A DNA stretch of 6,835 nucleotides, taken from contig JACQCL010000084.1 in the NCBI GenBank assembly GCA_016201645.1, positions 1-6,835 of the forward strand. Direction: 5' to 3'. The DNA is from Candidatus Rokuibacteriota bacterium. GTDB lineage: Bacteria > Methylomirabilota > Methylomirabilia > Rokubacteriales > CSP1-6. The stretch's first letter is position 1; each line of letters opens with the position of its first letter. A program made the position numbers and the translations under genes. The notes under the pieces are model-generated. The model worked only from the letters and a program-made list of their open reading frames with translations, was not told the origin of the DNA and made no database searches. Positions 4,816 to 6,835 of this stretch are shown here, piece after piece.

Positions 4816-6791
4816 GTGGGACGGAGTCTCGTCCGCAAACTGATCGACGCGCACCTGGTCGCGGGCAAACCGACGCCGGGTCAGGAGATCGCCCTGGCAA
4901 ACCGACGCCGGGTCAGGAGATCGCCCTGGCCGTGGACCAGGTCCTCCTCACGGACACGAATGGCCCGATGGCGTTCCTCCAATTCGAAGCCATGGGTTTC
5001 CCGCGCCTCCGTGCCAAGCGCGTCGTCACTTACATTGACCACAACGTCTATCAAGTTGATTCGAGGAACACGGACGATCATCGCTATCTGCAAACCGCCT
5101 CAGCCCGCTACGGCGCCATCTTCTCCAAGCCCGGCAACGGCATTTGCCACCAGGTGCATCTCGAGACCTTCAGCGTCCCGGGGGAATTTGTCCTGGGGAG
5201 CGACAGCCACACGCCCCTCTGCGGTGGCGCCGGGATGCTCGCGATCGGGGCGGTGGGCACAGACGTGGCGGGCGCCATGGGCGGGGGACCGTACTGGCTT
5301 CCGATGCCGGCCGTCGTGCGGGTCTGGCTGATCGGGCAACTCGGCCCGTGGGTCACAGCGAAGGACGTGATCCTGGAGCTGCTCCGCCGCCTGACGGTCA
5401 AGGGTGGGGGCGGGAGGATCTTCGAGTTTGGCGGGCCGGGGGTCGCGACCCTCTCGGTTCCGCAGCGCGCGACGATCGCGAACATGGGCGCCGAGCTCGG
5501 CCTGACCACGAGCGTCTTCCCCTCCGACGAGGCGACCCGCGAATACTTCAAGCTGCTCGGGCGTGAAAGCGACTGGCGACCAGTGGTGGGCGATTCGGAT
5601 GCCGAGTACGACGACCAGATCAACCTGGATCTGTCGAAGATCTCGCCCCTGGTCGCACTGCCGGGTTCCCCCGACCGCGTGGTCCCTGTCGGCGAGGTGG
5701 CGGGCACTGCCGTCGAGCAGGTGATGGTCGGTTCCTGCACCAACGGGTCCTGGGAGGACATGTACGCCGTGACCCAGGTGGTGAAGGGGCGGAAGATTCA
5801 CCCGTCCGTGTCATTCATTCTCTTCCCGAGGAGCCATCGGATTTTGGAGGTCATGGCCCGGGAGGGACTGGTGGCCGATCTCCTCGCCGCCGGAGCCGTC
5901 ATTTCAGAATCCACCTGTGGGGCGTGCCCCGGTTTGAGCCACGTGCCGGCCGCCGGCGCCAAGAGCCTCCGGGCCTTCAACCGGAACTTCCCGGGGCGGA
6001 GCGGCGTGAAGGACGATCAGGTGTACCTCTGCTCCTCGCTGGTCGCGGCGGCCTCGGCCCTGACGGGGGTGATCAGCGATCCCCGGACCCACGGCGCGCC
6101 GCCGGTGGTCGCATTCCCGAAGAGCTTCGACGCATCGTCGGCAGGGCTGGCGCCGCCTGCCGTTGAAGCCGAGGCGTCCTCGATCGAGGTCATCAAGGGG
6201 CCCAACATCCAGCCCGTGCCGGTGGGAAAGCCTGTCGAAGAAGCACTCACGGCTTCTGTCCTGCTCAAGATCGGCGACAGGATCACCACCGACGACATCT
6301 CCCCATCCGGCGTCCAGGCTCTGGTCTTCCGCTCCAACATTCCCGCGTTGGCCGAGTTCTGCTTCAAGCGTCTGGACCCTGACTTCGTGGGTCGCGCCAA
6401 AGCTGCAGGAGGCGGGATGATCGTCGCGGGAGAGACATACGGCCAGGGCTCGTCCCGTGAGTCGGCGGCCTCCGGCCTGATGGCGCTCGGGGTGCGAGCG
6501 GTGCTGGCCAAATCCTTCGCCCGCATCCACCGCGCCAACCTGATCAATTGGGGGATCGTTCCGCTCGAATTTGAGGATCCGGGCGCGTACGCGACCGTCG
6601 AGCAGGGCGATCGGCTCAGGATCGAGGGATTCAGGTCGCGACTTGCCAGCCGAGAATCGCTGGCGGTCGTGAACGAACGGAGCGGGGCGCGCTTCGTGGT
6701 CCGCTGTCCCCTGACGGGGCGCGAGCGGGACATCCTCCTGGCGGGCGGCCTTCTCGCCCACACGCGGAGTGGCTCTCGTGCCCCAGCGTAA
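4816..6791 (+). CDS. Aconitase-family hydratase, frame broken by a 32-bp duplication
   Basis: Aconitases dehydrate and rehydrate citrate, methylcitrate or similar tricarboxylates at a [4Fe-4S] cluster. The GTG at 4816, with GGAG 9 nt upstream, begins MGRSLVRKLIDAHLVAGKP, the expected N-terminus, but a 32-bp tandem duplication shifts the frame and that frame stops at 5331. The rest of the protein (AVDQVLLTDTNGPMAFLQF onward, from 4929) lies in the next frame to TAA at 6789-6791. Without one repeat copy it is a complete 647-residue member of the short aconitase class. Visible active-site elements are IDHN (Asp, His at 5037-5042), ICHQVH, GSDSHTP, NMGAE, cluster cysteines at 5736, 5916 and 5925 (GSCTNGS, TCGACPG), FNRNFPGRSG and GQGSSRE. 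Unusual are TTDDISPSG (commonly TDHI-P-G), GETYGQGSSRES (commonly GENYGQGSSREH) and STCGACPG (commonly NACGPCIG). As written, the first possible start in the main frame after the synthase stop is GTG at 4932, which would lose about 28 residues. Confidence 0.88.
4864..4930 (+). repeat. Perfect 32-bp tandem duplication, two copies plus 3 bp
   Basis: Bases 4864-4898 are identical to 4896-4930, a period of 32 bp with no mismatch; the match ends at 4863/4895 on the left and 4899/4931 on the right. The unit encodes GKPTPGQEIAL of the aconitase N-terminus. The first copy is read in the frame of the GTG at 4816 and the second in the frame of the remainder of the gene. Removing either copy joins them precisely (ALAVDQ). 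It is most simply a recent duplication by slippage, or an assembly error. Confidence 0.97.
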
Positions 6792-6835
6792 GATCCGGGC
6801 GGTCTTCATGCGGGGCGGGACGAGCCGCGCCCTGT
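6778..6835 (+). CDS. PrpF-family isomerase, N-terminal fragment
   Basis: Only 19 residues are inside the window, but MPQRKIRAVFMRGGTSRAL closely follows the start of PrpF-family proteins, in which an 'xxxMRGGTSKGxFF' segment stands near the N-terminus. The family has a diaminopimelate-epimerase-like fold and includes 2-methylaconitate cis-trans isomerase (PrpF), 4-oxalomesaconate tautomerase and 3-methylitaconate delta-isomerase. The GTG at 6778 has GGAG at 6766-6769 about 8 nt upstream; an in-frame GTG at 6769 is a less likely alternative because it overlaps that site. The gene overlaps the aconitase end by 14 bp in another frame, so the two are co-transcribed and probably coupled. The specific substrate cannot be read from this fragment. 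The gene continues beyond the window. Confidence 0.8.
   Translation, partial: MPQRKIRAVFMRGGTSRAL

Noticed and set aside
3553..4854. 433-residue open frame antisense to the synthase gene
   Set aside because: It mirrors the codon pattern of a well-supported GC-rich gene, has low-complexity Arg/Gly/Glu composition and no recognisable motif.
4554..4931. Aconitase frame extended upstream to an ATG at 4554
   Set aside because: This part lies inside the synthase gene in another frame, reads as Pro/Arg-rich nonsense, and the genuine aconitase N-terminus is found in the frame starting at 4816.
5904..6809. 301-residue open frame antisense to the aconitase gene
   Set aside because: It is a shadow frame with skewed Arg/Gly/Asp composition, opposite a gene whose motifs are clear.

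Overview
The window is GC-rich bacterial DNA. It has GTG starts (193, 2693, 3113, 4816, 6778), tightly packed or overlapping genes, and long antisense open frames typical of high-GC codon usage. Nothing fixes the taxon. The style fits a GC-rich soil or sediment lineage such as Methylomirabilota/Rokubacteria or a deltaproteobacterial group, but that is inference only. There are no RNA genes, CRISPR arrays or insertion sequences that I can see.

Left part (1-2938): the 3' end of a plus-strand gene, probably a DEAD-box RNA helicase with a basic tail, is followed after 7 bp by an unrecognised 231-residue gene. That gene meets the minus-strand typA/bipA gene tail to tail, and the two stop codons share the tetranucleotide CTAG. 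Upstream of typA on the minus strand, and overlapping its GTG start by 13 bp, is a small two-helix membrane protein gene with a near-perfect Shine-Dalgarno sequence. The two probably form one coupled transcript.

Centre (2939-3112): a divergent intergenic region carries back-to-back sigma70-like promoters. The plus-strand promoter is TTGCCC-17 bp-TATAAT. The minus-strand one is weaker, TTGCCG-17 bp-TAGAGT, with a palindrome plus T-run overlapping its predicted start site.

Right part (3113-6835): a plus-strand series of an exported cyclophilin-type peptidyl-prolyl isomerase, a citrate/2-methylcitrate synthase, an aconitase-family hydratase of the short (~650-residue) class, and the first residues of a PrpF-family protein. 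The last three are contiguous or overlapping: TGA is followed at once by GTG, then there is a 14-bp overlap. The synthase-aconitase-PrpF order resembles the PrpC-AcnD-PrpF segment of the 2-methylcitrate (propionate) pathway, but with a short aconitase in place of the long AcnD. The aconitase also departs from usual motifs.

The most striking local feature is a perfect 32-bp tandem duplication (4864-4930) near the 5' end of the aconitase gene. Because 32 is not a multiple of three, it breaks the reading frame; removing one copy restores a normal 647-residue aconitase. It is either a real mutation, a slippage-prone switch or an assembly artefact.
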